34,696 nt of DNA from Desulfococcaceae bacterium HSG8 (lineage in GTDB: Bacteria; Desulfobacterota; Desulfobacteria; Desulfobacterales; 4be13), in the NCBI GenBank assembly GCA_030378015.1, contig JAUCGG010000033.1, forward strand, positions 1-34,696, in the 5' to 3' direction. Made by a program: the position numbers and the translations under genes. Positions within the stretch are counted from its first letter, which is position 1. Each line of letters opens with the position of its first letter. Below the pieces are notes generated by a model. The model was not told the origin of the DNA. It did no database searches and saw only the letters and a program-made list of their open reading frames with translations. Positions 17,932 through 25,551 of the stretch are shown one piece after another.

Positions 17932-18692
17932 ACAATCGTCATAAACAGATTGGAATTGACAGGCTCATTCGTTTGAAATGGCTCGAATATACTTCGAATT
18001 TAATACTTGCAGGCAAGGATGAGAACGCTGTTAAGGATGAACTTGAGCAATTACTGACAACTGCTTTCCCTTCCCCGTCTTCCAGCAAAAGGGGGTCACT
18101 TTCTAAGACACTCACGATCCTGTTAAAGACGTGGCTGCGCGTACATCAGGATATTCACTCTTTGAGAGACACTGGTCTTGAGCTGCTTCAATCAGTTAAA
18201 AAAACTGACCGCATCGCAATTCACTGGGGAATGATCATGGCTGCCTACCCTTTTTGGGGGGCTGTTGCCGGGCAAACCGGTCGTCTGCTTCGGCTCCAGG
18301 AGAATGTCGCTGCAAGCCAGATACAGCGGCGACTTCGGGAGCAGTATGGGGATCGGGAAACAATTTCCAGGCGGGTGCGCTATGTGATCAGGGGATTCAT
18401 TGATTGGGGAGTAATAAACGAGACCCGGGACAGGGGCGTTTATTCCCAGGAGAATCAACATTCAATCAAAAATCACAAGCTCATTGCGTGGCTTTTAGAA
18501 GCATCTCTGCATGCTCGTGCGAGCAGTTCCGGTGCAATCAAAGACCTGCTCAATAATCCAAGTATTTTTCCTTTTCGGCTGGCGCATGTGTCCGCGGACC
18601 ACATTGTATCCCTTTCATCCAACTTGGATTTTCTGCGGCACGGCTTGGATGATGATCTGCTGATGCTACGGAAGGAATATGAGTGGTTCTAA
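17928..18692 (+). CDS. brxA: BREX protein BrxA (DUF1819-like)
   Basis: A 254-aa protein that closes the operon and overlaps pglZ by ATGA. Its middle (about 100-170) contains the aromatic-rich stretch HWGMIMAAYPFWG followed by a probable winged-helix unit ending IDWGVINE. This agrees with BrxA/DUF1819, a small DNA-binding BREX protein. Type 3 BREX operons end with brxA, so position and size support the call. It has no signal peptide or membrane segment. The sequence match alone is weaker than the context. No clear terminator follows; the next 100 bp are AT-rich. Confidence 0.75.
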   Translation: MNNRHKQIGIDRLIRLKWLEYTSNLILAGKDENAVKDELEQLLTTAFPSPSSSKRGSLSKTLTILLKTWLRVHQDIHSLRDTGLELLQSVKKTDRIAIHWGMIMAAYPFWGAVAGQTGRLLRLQENVAASQIQRRLREQYGDRETISRRVRYVIRGFIDWGVINETRDRGVYSQENQHSIKNHKLIAWLLEASLHARASSSGAIKDLLNNPSIFPFRLAHVSADHIVSLSSNLDFLRHGLDDDLLMLRKEYEWF

Positions 18693-18792
18693 AGGATTTT
18701 GTGGTCATTGAATTTCGGGTTGCAAAATTATGATTCAGGTCATATTTTTTCCTATGAAAATAACTGCAAAATAAAAGTCCGAGGAAGAAAAA

Positions 18793-19017
18793 ATGGCTGA
18801 ATCTGTCAGGAAAAACAATAAAACAATCTGTGTCGCGTTTCCTGATAAGGAATATTATCATAACTGCATGGAACAACATGAAATATTTCGTAAATTTCTT
18901 AATGATACTTATATAAAATGTCCTGCTGAATCAGATAAAAGCGGATGCTTACAGCAGCATGTTCAGCATCAGAGTTTCATCTGTGTTATTTCCGATTTCT
19001 TCCAGCGCAAGCGTTGA
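18793..19017 (+). pseudogene. Truncated transposase-like ORF
   Basis: A 74-codon ORF with a good ribosome site (gaggaag 6 nt before the ATG). Its first 45 residues, including FPDKEYYHNCMEQHEIFRKF, recall the N-terminus of an insertion-sequence transposase, where a C-P-E-L-F-P segment would normally follow. After about residue 45 the reading frame runs antisense into a PIN-gene remnant, so the tail is not native. I take it as a truncated IS relic. The family cannot be named with confidence, and it could still be an unrelated small protein. Confidence 0.4.
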
Positions 19018-19166
19018 AACAGACAAAGCGAACCCTTCGGCATTATTGAAGAACCATTTCTGAGTAATGAGCTGCCTCATCGGCTTGCGATAGTCAGAAT
19101 ATGCCGATATGACGGATGTATCAATATAAATTTTATACTTATCACAGTTTAATTCCCTTGTTATAT
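18949..19166 (-). pseudogene. PIN-domain toxin remnant
   Basis: Reading the minus strand from about 19166 gives KIYIDTSVISAYSDYRKPMR and then WFFNNAEGFALSVSTLALEE before a stop at 18949. The IDTSV strand with the first metal-binding aspartate is typical of a PIN (VapC-like) ribonuclease. Only about 60 residues remain of the usual 130-150, and no ATG or GTG starts the frame. The C-terminal acidic residues are missing. Its 3' end meets the truncated transposase-like ORF, which suggests disruption by an insertion event. A sister fragment with the same SA..D..KPMRQ signature lies at 24521-24631. Confidence 0.7.
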
Positions 19167-19214
19167 ATGAAGGTTATGAAAACAGTTTACGTCCGCCACG
19201 TTTCGATATCATCT

Positions 19215-19745
19215 TTAGTCAAAAACTTTATGCCAGATTAAATCAAATCTTTTTCTGATCGTATCATCAGGAATTTCGGGTGTGAAATTTTTATATTTAA
19301 CGACTTTTATCAGGGTTTCAGATCTGTTTTTATTCCCTATTTGCTTGAGTATTTCCATCGCGTCATCAATATCTTTGTTTCCTCTGAAGGCTCCGCTCAG
19401 TTTCATACCAAGCATTTCTTCCCATTCTGCAGCATACAATATAAGATTTTCTTGTTTAAAGATGACGTTCCGTGACTTTGTTTGCACGCCAAAAAATTCA
19501 ACACCCGAATTCATCCAATCATCGGGTAGATTCTGTTCAGCGGAAACTGTTTTAATGATTTCCTCCATCAACTTTTCTTTTCCAACAGGATAAACGGCAT
19601 CCACATCTTTTGTAGAATAACGGTTTTCAAAAAAAAGAACACTTATTGCACCACCGACAACCACCAGTTCAATCGTTTCATTGCGTTCATGAAGTAATTC
19701 GTTCAGACGGTTTAATGCTTTTTCCAATTGTTCCCTATTTATCAT
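19215..19745 (-). CDS. Nucleotidyltransferase-fold protein (DUF6036-like)
   Basis: A 176-aa protein with the minimal nucleotidyltransferase signature: VVVGGAISVLF at 28-38 followed by RYSTKDVDAVYP at 42-53. The GG...D.D arrangement matches the Pol-beta-like catalytic strand. Such proteins occur in toxin-antitoxin and abortive-infection pairs. It starts 2 nt after the stop of a 128-aa ORF and is presumably co-transcribed with it. The family name DUF6036 is my best recollection. A role as AbiE-type toxin or MNT-type antitoxin cannot be decided here. Confidence 0.7.
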   Translation of the reverse strand: MINREQLEKALNRLNELLHERNETIELVVVGGAISVLFFENRYSTKDVDAVYPVGKEKLMEEIIKTVSAEQNLPDDWMNSGVEFFGVQTKSRNVIFKQENLILYAAEWEEMLGMKLSGAFRGNKDIDDAMEILKQIGNKNRSETLIKVVKYKNFTPEIPDDTIRKRFDLIWHKVFD

Positions 19746-19747
19746 TG

Positions 19748-20134
19748 CTACACAAAATACAAGAAATTATTCAGAGTACGGATGTTTCTTTTTTGAAATA
19801 TCGCATTAGGTTCGTCCGATGATAATATATCTTCTGATATTAAACAGACTGTTTTCGGACAAGACCAGTTGTTTTTACACCAGTCAGGTAGTTCATACCT
19901 GCGATTATGCGGGGGCATTGTAAAAACCTGTGCCACCCGCTCAATGATAGCTGCCTTCATTGCCAGAGTCTTATGGTCTGTATCTTCCGGTTCCGGAAAA
20001 ACAGAACAGCTCAGACCCGTTCGGTAAAAATCCTGAACCGCATCACACAGTTCGACTTCTTTACCTGAAAAAGCATTTTTTGCCATCTGATCTAAAATGT
20101 GTCGGAAATCCGTTTTTTTTAAGTAACTGTTCAT
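19748..20134 (-). CDS. Conserved-looking hypothetical, partner of nucleotidyltransferase
   Basis: A 128-aa soluble protein I do not recognise. It is not a shadow: it lies 2 nt upstream of the nucleotidyltransferase gene, has a purine-rich ribosome site (aaggcgagacgga) before the ATG, and shows a normal residue mix. The C-terminal part has paired Cys/Trp residues (DWCKNNWSCPKTVC), which could bind metal or form a compact core. The tight spacing makes it a candidate partner in a two-gene toxin-antitoxin or defence unit. Confidence 0.55.
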   Translation of the reverse strand: MNSYLKKTDFRHILDQMAKNAFSGKEVELCDAVQDFYRTGLSCSVFPEPEDTDHKTLAMKAAIIERVAQVFTMPPHNRRYELPDWCKNNWSCPKTVCLISEDILSSDEPNAIFQKRNIRTLNNFLYFV

Positions 20135-20448
20135 TCCGTCTCGCCTTGAAAAATAAAATAACGTAACCGGGTCGTTTGGAAGCCATCCGCCAAGTCAGGA
20201 GGCTTTTGTCGTTGTCGTCTCGTGATAAAGAAATGATATGCCGACTTCGAATTTCCAAGTTGTTGTACTACTACAACAAATCATAAATTCGTCCCCCCCT
20301 TTTTCAAAGGGGGGAGGAATTTACAAGCTGATGTACTTTTCTTATCGGATTCAGACTTACGATATGTTTGAAATTCCATGATGCCAGGCAGTCGAGCCGG
20401 TTAAGCAGCGGGTATGGCCGGAATGAATGCACTTGTTCTGCAGTTTTG
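20135..20448. repeat. Gene-free stretch with MITE-related repeat and palindrome
   Basis: No gene is seen in these 314 bp. A palindrome, ttgttgta-ctac-tacaacaa, is at 20260-20279. At 20285-20338 is a shortened relative of the element at 1029-1172: it keeps the inner ccccccttttt...aaagggggg hairpin and a right arm almost identical to that copy (ggggaggaatttacaag and a tgtact end). Confidence 0.6.
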
Positions 20449-20816
20449 TCATTTAATAATAAACGGTTCGACTTTTATACCTGGTAAATGCTTATAATGC
20501 TTTACGTTTCCGGTAACAAGGGGAATTTGTTTTATAACAGAGGTTGCGCCGATTAAAGCATCAGCTAATTCCATTGAATGGCTCAGTGTGTATTGCTCAA
20601 TAAAAAACATGGCTTTTGTAGAAATTATTTCATCTATCTGAATTACATGCGTTTTCAAAACTCCCAGAGCTTTTTTAAATGAACGGAGCTCTTTTTTATT
20701 TCTTACTCCTTGTATGATTTCAATGTAAGTCACCACAGAAATATCAAATTTATCAAGGCTGTGAATGAAATCAACTGCTTCCTGATGCCCTGGAGTACAT
20801 CGGTATCAATAATCAA
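20449..20816 (-). pseudogene. Frameshifted VapC-like PIN toxin
   Basis: The toxin frame begins at a TTG (20816-20814) overlapping the antitoxin stop and reads MIIDTDVL, the canonical PIN start, but then runs to a stop. The body continues in another frame as HQEAVDFIHSLDKFDISVVT, then YIEIIQG and a normal C-terminal half (SMELADALIGATS, IPLVTGNVKHY) to 20449. A small deletion near 20780-20800 explains the shift: the residues usually found between DVL and the next helix are missing. The second half alone is a 95-codon ORF from 20736 but lacks the first catalytic aspartate. It is probably inactive unless recoded. Confidence 0.75.
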
Positions 20817-21055
20817 AATGATCTCCTCTTCCTGAGCTGGCGAACATATTTACCGACATCGTCCATATCTTCCCTGTCTTTCCACATACCACAGAAATCA
20901 TTTTGTTTGTTCTCCTGATTCAGATTAGTAAAAGGAATGATTCTGACGCAGGGTTTTCCATGATATGTAATTATAATTACTACATCTTCCCCTCTCATTG
21001 CGGCATCAAGAATCTCTTTGGTATGAAATCTGAGATCTTTGCTGGTGGCTTCCAT
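20813..21055 (-). CDS. Phd/YefM-family antitoxin
   Basis: An 80-aa protein with the Phd/YefM pattern: an N-terminal FHTKEILDAAMRGEDVVI segment, then the strand TYHGKPCVRIIPF, and a polar C-terminal tail for toxin binding. It begins with ATG and ends overlapping the TTG start of the PIN toxin, the standard order for an antitoxin-toxin pair. It would bind its own promoter. Because the toxin is frameshifted, the antitoxin may now be an orphan. Confidence 0.85.
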   Translation of the reverse strand: MEATSKDLRFHTKEILDAAMRGEDVVIIITYHGKPCVRIIPFTNLNQENKQNDFCGMWKDREDMDDVGKYVRQLRKRRSF

Positions 21056-21090
21056 CTGATTCTCCGTATTAACGTATCAGAGTTTATATA

Positions 21091-21900
21091 CTACTGAATA
21101 TCCGAAAACTCCTTTAAATATGAAACAGAGACAAAACAGTAATGCTCAAACCGGCCTTGTGAGTTTTTTTGGTTATAGCGAGTTATCAATTTTTCCATTT
21201 CAGTTCGGAAGTTCTCCCTGTTCTCCAATAAAACTTTTATTATATCATTAATCCCGTCCAAAACAGCTTTACGGTGTTCTTTGCAGAGTTTGGCGTTTAA
21301 TCCGAGTATGTTAATGGTTTTTTCAGCTTCTTCAGATCCTGCCGATACCATCTCACCATCACTTCTCCTGTATCGGAAAAAATCCTCACAATTCCGCATT
21401 AACGGATGAATCTGTATTTCATTATCTCCCTTACGCGCATCACAATGTAAATCTTCAGGACGGCGATTCGCCTTTTTTGAGATTTTAATCCTTTCCGGCA
21501 GTGTCAAATGGTTAAAGTCAGTATTCGGATTCAAAGACCTGATTTCTTCCTCCGACACCCCATATAATTTTATGATTTTATCCAGCGTGTCATCTTTTTT
21601 GGTAGCGAGATATATGATATCCTTGTTGCTCCCGGCACATGAAGCCAGCAGATTGTCATAATCAAACATGATTTCCACATAGAGGTCCTTCCCCTTTGGC
21701 TTTAAATGCTCGATAATCGTATTATGATTTTTCTGAATATTTGTGCCACAATAACAGCAAATATAACCTTGTTCTTCTACCAAAGAATCTCTCACCTCTG
21801 ACTTAACCGGATTTTGGAATTCCTCCCATCTGTTCTCGGGTCCCTCTTTTTTCCAGTCTGCAAATCCCTTTGGTTCTTCATTTTTAACGATATATTTCAT
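21091..21900 (-). CDS. HNH endonuclease with LysM-like insertion
   Basis: A 269-aa HNH nuclease of the same broad family as the gene at 7613. CCYCG is at 48-52, IEHLKPK at 63-69 and LHCDARKGD at 151-159. Between LLASCAG (84-90) and HCD sits an extra segment of about 50 residues (95-143) with a LysM pattern: YLATKKDDTLDKIIKLYGVS, then EEEIRSLNPN and RIKI. LysM domains bind N-acetylglucosamine glycans and are normally extracytoplasmic; this protein has no signal peptide. Both HNH halves are intact, so the insertion appears tolerated. The ATG overlaps the stop of the LRR-ATPase gene (ATGA), so the two are made together. It probably acts as the effector of that ATPase. Confidence 0.85.
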   Translation of the reverse strand: MKYIVKNEEPKGFADWKKEGPENRWEEFQNPVKSEVRDSLVEEQGYICCYCGTNIQKNHNTIIEHLKPKGKDLYVEIMFDYDNLLASCAGSNKDIIYLATKKDDTLDKIIKLYGVSEEEIRSLNPNTDFNHLTLPERIKISKKANRRPEDLHCDARKGDNEIQIHPLMRNCEDFFRYRRSDGEMVSAGSEEAEKTINILGLNAKLCKEHRKAVLDGINDIIKVLLENRENFRTEMEKLITRYNQKNSQGRFEHYCFVSVSYLKEFSDIQ

Positions 21901-24404
21901 GCGCCAAGAAACTCTTTTGCCTGAATGACAACATCTGTTTTTAACAATTCAGGATCATTAGGATCAATAACTTGTCTGATTTCTTTTCCGATCTGTTTTG
22001 CTTGGTCTAATTCCCCGGAATCTGCAAGGTCGCCATATTTTTTTAATAAATCAGCAATTTTTTCTATCGGCCTTTCACCCTGTCCCATAAGATTTCTGAG
22101 AATTCTGTTTGCATCAGCACCATAAGGATTAAAAGGTGGCTGATAACACTTTACCTTGTTTCCGTTTCCGTCAAATTCTAACAGCCGGATATTTTCATTT
22201 TTCAGGGAACCTAAAATCAGCGGAGAATGTGTTGATGTGATAAACTGGGTGTTTGGAAATAATTCCTGCAAAACCTGTAACAGTTTGGCCTGCCATTTCG
22301 GGTGGAGATAACTGTCAATCTCATCAATCAGAACCACCGCGTTCTCCTGTGTAAAATTTTTTGAAAGCGGATGGGCCTGGGCCATACGCTGAACAAAATA
22401 TCCGACCCAGCCCATGATTACTCTGAAGCCTTGGCTTATAAGGCCCAGGGAGACACCATTCGGTGAGTCTTTTGTAGTTATCCATATATCAGGCGGATTG
22501 GACTGACGAACGGTTTGAAAACGGATGCGATGGCCGGTTATAGTTGTGATAATTTCAAAAACCTTCTGAATGATCTTTCTTTCTTCACACACCTTGTCAG
22601 GGGCTTTCTTTTCTTTCTGATTGGCAGTGTTATCCAGATTGGCTATCCATGCGGAAAATGACTGGAGATGTTGTTCATCTCTGTTATTGATAAGAGAGAT
22701 AAGGTCATCAATATGAGCGCCTGTTAGCGGCCTGAAAACATATTCACCTGATGTTCCGGCATCTGTTTCTCCACGGGTCTGGGGAAACCCCATAAACAGT
22801 GATTTAAGGTTATATTTACCTGAAAGGATATGAAAATCACCTTTTTCAATGATTTCGATATCCCTGCCCTGGTCCGCAGGATTCAGTTCCACAACATTGG
22901 TAAATTTTTTCCCGTCGATTGCATACTCAATCTCTATCTTCCCGTTTTCAATTTCAATATTTCCATCGGTATCCATACGTTTTATACGAAGCAGATTCTT
23001 TATCTTATCTCTATCAATTTTATTATGGCCTGCTCCGATCATTCCCAGAGCCAGAGCGCGTAATATGGTGGTTTTACCTGTCCCGTTTTCACCTTCAAAG
23101 CAGGTGATGTGATTATCCGCTGACAGGGTTAAATCTGAAAAATGACCGATATTTATCAGTTTAAGGGATTGGACTCTGGTTAAAGGTGAATGTTGTTTTA
23201 TTCCCTCTGTGATCAGATTGGTAAGATGTTCAAAAGATTCATAGGAACTGATGTGATCGGCAAATTCATCTTCCAACCTTTTACGCATCTCCATAACGGC
23301 ATCCATCTTCCCCAAGTTCATCATATCACCGGTTGCATGGCTGCGGGAATGTAAGAAGATGTAAAATCTTTTCTGCCTGGATTGACAAGTATCAATAATA
23401 TCGTCAATTAAGCGGTAATTATCATGTATATCAAAAGGTATAATAATGAAAACAACCGTAATTTCATCGTCCAAATCTTCTTTTTTTACAATATTCCTGC
23501 ACTCAATGCCTTGGGTCTTCAGAGTCTGATCCAATCTCCTCCCATAGTCGCGAACCAGGTTGTCCATACTGAAGTTTCTGAAAATATAAGCTCTGTCAGT
23601 AGGTAATATCGGCTGATTTTTCAGTACATATTTTATTAATTCCTGAGGAGGTTTTTTATCTGCTTCTTTGGGAATAGGCAATTTATTGCCCGCCAATAAA
23701 AGTCTGTTTAATTTTATCAGATTTGTGATATCTTCTGGCAGGCGTCCGAGCGCATTATCTGACACATCGAGCAAGATAAGTTCGGTAAGCTCTCCTATTT
23801 CTTTTGGGATATTGAACAGCTTATTACCATTAAGATTGAGATGAGTCAGTTTTTTAAGCTCTCCTATTTCTTTTGGGATATTAAACAGCTTATTATCATT
23901 AAGATTGAGATGGGTCAGTTTTTTAAGCTGTTCAATCTCTTTAGCGATTTTTTCTAAACAATTGCTATTGAAATATAACTGTGATAATATTTCAAGTTGA
24001 CAGATTTCTTTTGGAAATTCTTTAAATTCGTTATTTGTCAGATAAAGTATTTCCAAATTTTTAAGTTTAGCTATCTCCGGAGGCAGTGAAGTCAATTTGT
24101 TATTCAGAAGCATTAATTGCCGGAGATTTATAAGATTTCCGATTGCTGAAGGTAAAGAAGCCAGTTGATTACCGCTCAGATTGAGAATTTGCAAGTTTTT
24201 AAGATTACCTATCTCCGAAGGTAAAGAAGTCAATTTGTTATTCTGAACAAATAATTGTTGGAGATTTATAAAGTTTCCGATTTCCGAAGGCAAAGAAGTC
24301 AGTTGATTATTGTCCAAGTTAAGAATATTCGTGTTTTGGAACTGAGCGGATTGAATATTTGACAAAGTTGAAAGGTTTTTATTTTGCAGATTTAATTGAG
24401 TCAT
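21897..24404 (-). CDS. LRR - TIR/DUF4062-like - ABC ATPase fusion
   Basis: An 835-aa three-part protein. Residues 25-254 are ten 23-residue leucine-rich repeats of the LPxEIGxLxxL type. Residues about 265-405 form an alpha/beta segment (VVFIIIPFDIHDNYR, RFYIFLHSRSHA, ending SYESFEHLTNLI) that resembles TIR or DUF4062 domains but is not certain. Residues 410-835 are an ABC/AAA_15-type ATPase: Walker A GENGTGKTT at 438-446, Walker B VVLIDEID near 687-694 and THSPLILG further on. This C-terminal part matches Septu PtuA-like ATPases, and the next gene, overlapping by 4 nt, is an HNH nuclease. Known parallel: LRRs act as ligand sensors in plant NLRs and bacterial STAND proteins. The inferred role is a sensor-fused Septu-like defence ATPase. 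No good Shine-Dalgarno precedes the ATG. Confidence 0.8.
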   Translation of the reverse strand: MTQLNLQNKNLSTLSNIQSAQFQNTNILNLDNNQLTSLPSEIGNFINLQQLFVQNNKLTSLPSEIGNLKNLQILNLSGNQLASLPSAIGNLINLRQLMLLNNKLTSLPPEIAKLKNLEILYLTNNEFKEFPKEICQLEILSQLYFNSNCLEKIAKEIEQLKKLTHLNLNDNKLFNIPKEIGELKKLTHLNLNGNKLFNIPKEIGELTELILLDVSDNALGRLPEDITNLIKLNRLLLAGNKLPIPKEADKKPPQELIKYVLKNQPILPTDRAYIFRNFSMDNLVRDYGRRLDQTLKTQGIECRNIVKKEDLDDEITVVFIIIPFDIHDNYRLIDDIIDTCQSRQKRFYIFLHSRSHATGDMMNLGKMDAVMEMRKRLEDEFADHISSYESFEHLTNLITEGIKQHSPLTRVQSLKLINIGHFSDLTLSADNHITCFEGENGTGKTTILRALALGMIGAGHNKIDRDKIKNLLRIKRMDTDGNIEIENGKIEIEYAIDGKKFTNVVELNPADQGRDIEIIEKGDFHILSGKYNLKSLFMGFPQTRGETDAGTSGEYVFRPLTGAHIDDLISLINNRDEQHLQSFSAWIANLDNTANQKEKKAPDKVCEERKIIQKVFEIITTITGHRIRFQTVRQSNPPDIWITTKDSPNGVSLGLISQGFRVIMGWVGYFVQRMAQAHPLSKNFTQENAVVLIDEIDSYLHPKWQAKLLQVLQELFPNTQFITSTHSPLILGSLKNENIRLLEFDGNGNKVKCYQPPFNPYGADANRILRNLMGQGERPIEKIADLLKKYGDLADSGELDQAKQIGKEIRQVIDPNDPELLKTDVVIQAKEFLGA
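23786..23923 (-). repeat. Near-identical 69-bp tandem repeat inside LRR array
   Basis: LRR units 7 and 8 (residues 163-208, both with LFNIPKEIGEL) are encoded by two adjacent 69-bp copies differing at only a few bases. The other units have diverged far more. This looks like a recent in-frame duplication of one LRR, and further gain or loss would keep the frame. Confidence 0.8.
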
Positions 24405-24520
24405 AATATTTACTATTGTTAGTTTTAATTTTTCATGCCAGTGTCACGGGAAGAGATCGCCAATTGATGACCAGTTTCCTCAATGAAGAATTGGAATCCG
24501 GGCTTGCGATGCCAACAAAG

Positions 24521-24631
24521 TCAGGAATTTCTCACGCCAAACCACTTCTGTCTCATCGGTTTCGATGTGTCATAGAATGCGCTCGGAACGGATGTGTCAA
24601 GATACAGTTTTATTTCGTCATATTGCTTCAT
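24521..24631 (-). pseudogene. Second PIN-domain remnant
   Basis: The minus strand from an ATG at 24631 reads MKQYDEIKLYLDTSVPSAFY, then DTSKPMRQKWF, and stops after 36 codons. The LDTSV strand is the start of a PIN ribonuclease; the rest is lost or out of frame, with scrambled coding sense down to about 24420. It shares the SA-x-D-x-KPMRQ signature with the remnant at 18949-19166. The two were probably related toxins. Confidence 0.65.
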
Positions 24632-25109
24632 ATTCAATCTTTCTGTAATATTTCAACGGGCATAATCAATTATTATATGGTTTCCGGTCAGTCATCCAGG
24701 GGTTCTATTTCTTTCGGACTGCATAACTTTTCTTTACACTGCTCTGCTCTGAGATTGCAAGAAAAAAATGATCCCGGGCACAGCTTTGGGTTGGCAGTGA
24801 CAACAGTTTAATATCAGAGGAATTATCCGTTTATATCGCTCTTCCCGAGGCCAAAAAGAGTGATATACCTGAAAATGGTTGTATTTTGACTTTTTTTCTT
24901 ATTTTTCCAATGTATTGACGCCCCGTACAATGTCCCTGTACAAATGCTCTTTGATTCCTGTGATATTACAAGACGTTAAACAGCATAATACAAGAATATG
25001 AATTTTTCAGACGGGTATTGAAATCAGCACCTCCTTATGTTATCGGTACTTATTCAAAAAATCGGTTTTAAGGAGGATGACGATGCGATATACTGTCTTA
25101 TTACACTGC
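24632..25109. other. Gene-free stretch with decayed coding traces
   Basis: I see no intact gene. A minus-strand trace ends with EKLCSPKEIEPLDD near 24700, perhaps the tail of a lost antitoxin. The block 24730-24780 matches the DNA just upstream of the HEPN gene (26710-26760). A hairpin-forming gtacaatgtccctgtac lies near 24926-24942. The rest is AT-rich and unremarkable. Confidence 0.45.
24730..24780 (-). repeat. Copy of the HEPN-gene upstream element
   Basis: About 50 bp here align with 26710-26760 in the same orientation, sharing gctctgag-ttgcaag and a run of seven A. On the minus strand both copies have ttgcaa, a 16-bp spacer and then tgtaaa or tataaa, which is promoter-like. The position next to the start codon would make such a promoter leaderless, so promoter function is doubtful. 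Confidence 0.5.
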
Positions 25110-25190
25110 CATTCGAATTTTCATTAAACTCTTTGCGAAGCAAACCTCCTCAGTCGCGTAACATCCTAACTTTTAACCTTTTCAGTCGCT
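25110..25190 (-). pseudogene. Remnant of a HEPN plus BolA-like gene pair
   Basis: The minus strand reads RLKRLK..MLRD (like GLKRLKDAKTLRD of the HEPN protein at 26267) and, directly after, LLRKEFNENS (identical to residues 14-23 of the small BolA-like protein at 25993). Gene order and orientation match the intact pair. A deletion of about 400 bp has joined the two fragments. Confidence 0.65.
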
Positions 25191-25224
25191 CAAACGACGG
25201 ATTATGTTCTTTTTTTCTCAGAAT

Positions 25225-25551
25225 TCATTCAGACAAATCCAAAGCAACATGCAAAGCTTGGTTCAATGCTTCAATTTTGGCAGGCGGCAAACTGCCCACA
25301 TAATTTGTAAGCGCAGATTTAGGAATGCTCATCAGAGCATCACAGTGAATACTGCTGTCATGCTTCAGTCCTTCCTCTGTTTCGACAGCAACCTGTGTTG
25401 ACAATCCGTCATATCTTGAGTATACGGGAGCGCAGATTACAGTTGAAAACCGCGTCTCAATCAGAGCATTACGGCTTACAACCACAAACACCCTTGCTTT
25501 TTTGGGATCACCGGAAGGACGGAACACCCTGTATAATTCTCCCCGCTTCAC
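25225..25551 (-). CDS. MazF/PemK-family toxin
   Basis: A 108-aa protein of the MazF/PemK fold. It starts [20 protein letters not shown], followed by the strands VFVVVSRN and [13 protein letters not shown] and a final helix [14 protein letters not shown]. MazF proteins are sequence-specific mRNA interferases. The ATG overlaps the stop of the upstream antitoxin (ATGA). Length and key basic and serine positions look normal, so the pair is probably functional. Confidence 0.85.
   Translation of the reverse strand: MKRGELYRVFRPSGDPKKARVFVVVSRNALIETRFSTVICAPVYSRYDGLSTQVAVETEEGLKHDSSIHCDALMSIPKSALTNYVGSLPPAKIEALNQALHVALDLSE

Noticed and set aside
1887..18692. DISARM reading of the helicase/methylase operon
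   Set aside because: A PglZ-domain protein, BrxC and BrxF are present and DISARM's DUF1998 gene is absent, so type 3 BREX fits better.
1180..18705. 12-bp match ggattttgtggt on both sides of the BREX operon, considered as attachment sites
   Set aside because: The match is short, does not extend, and could occur by chance when two kilobase-sized flanks are compared; no integrase is nearby.
23700..24340. Regularly spaced repeats that might suggest a CRISPR array
   Set aside because: The period is 69 bp, in frame, and encodes leucine-rich repeats; there are no unique spacers.
24416..24811. 131-codon plus-strand ORF
   Set aside because: It runs antisense through the PIN remnant and decayed DNA, and its translation has no family features.
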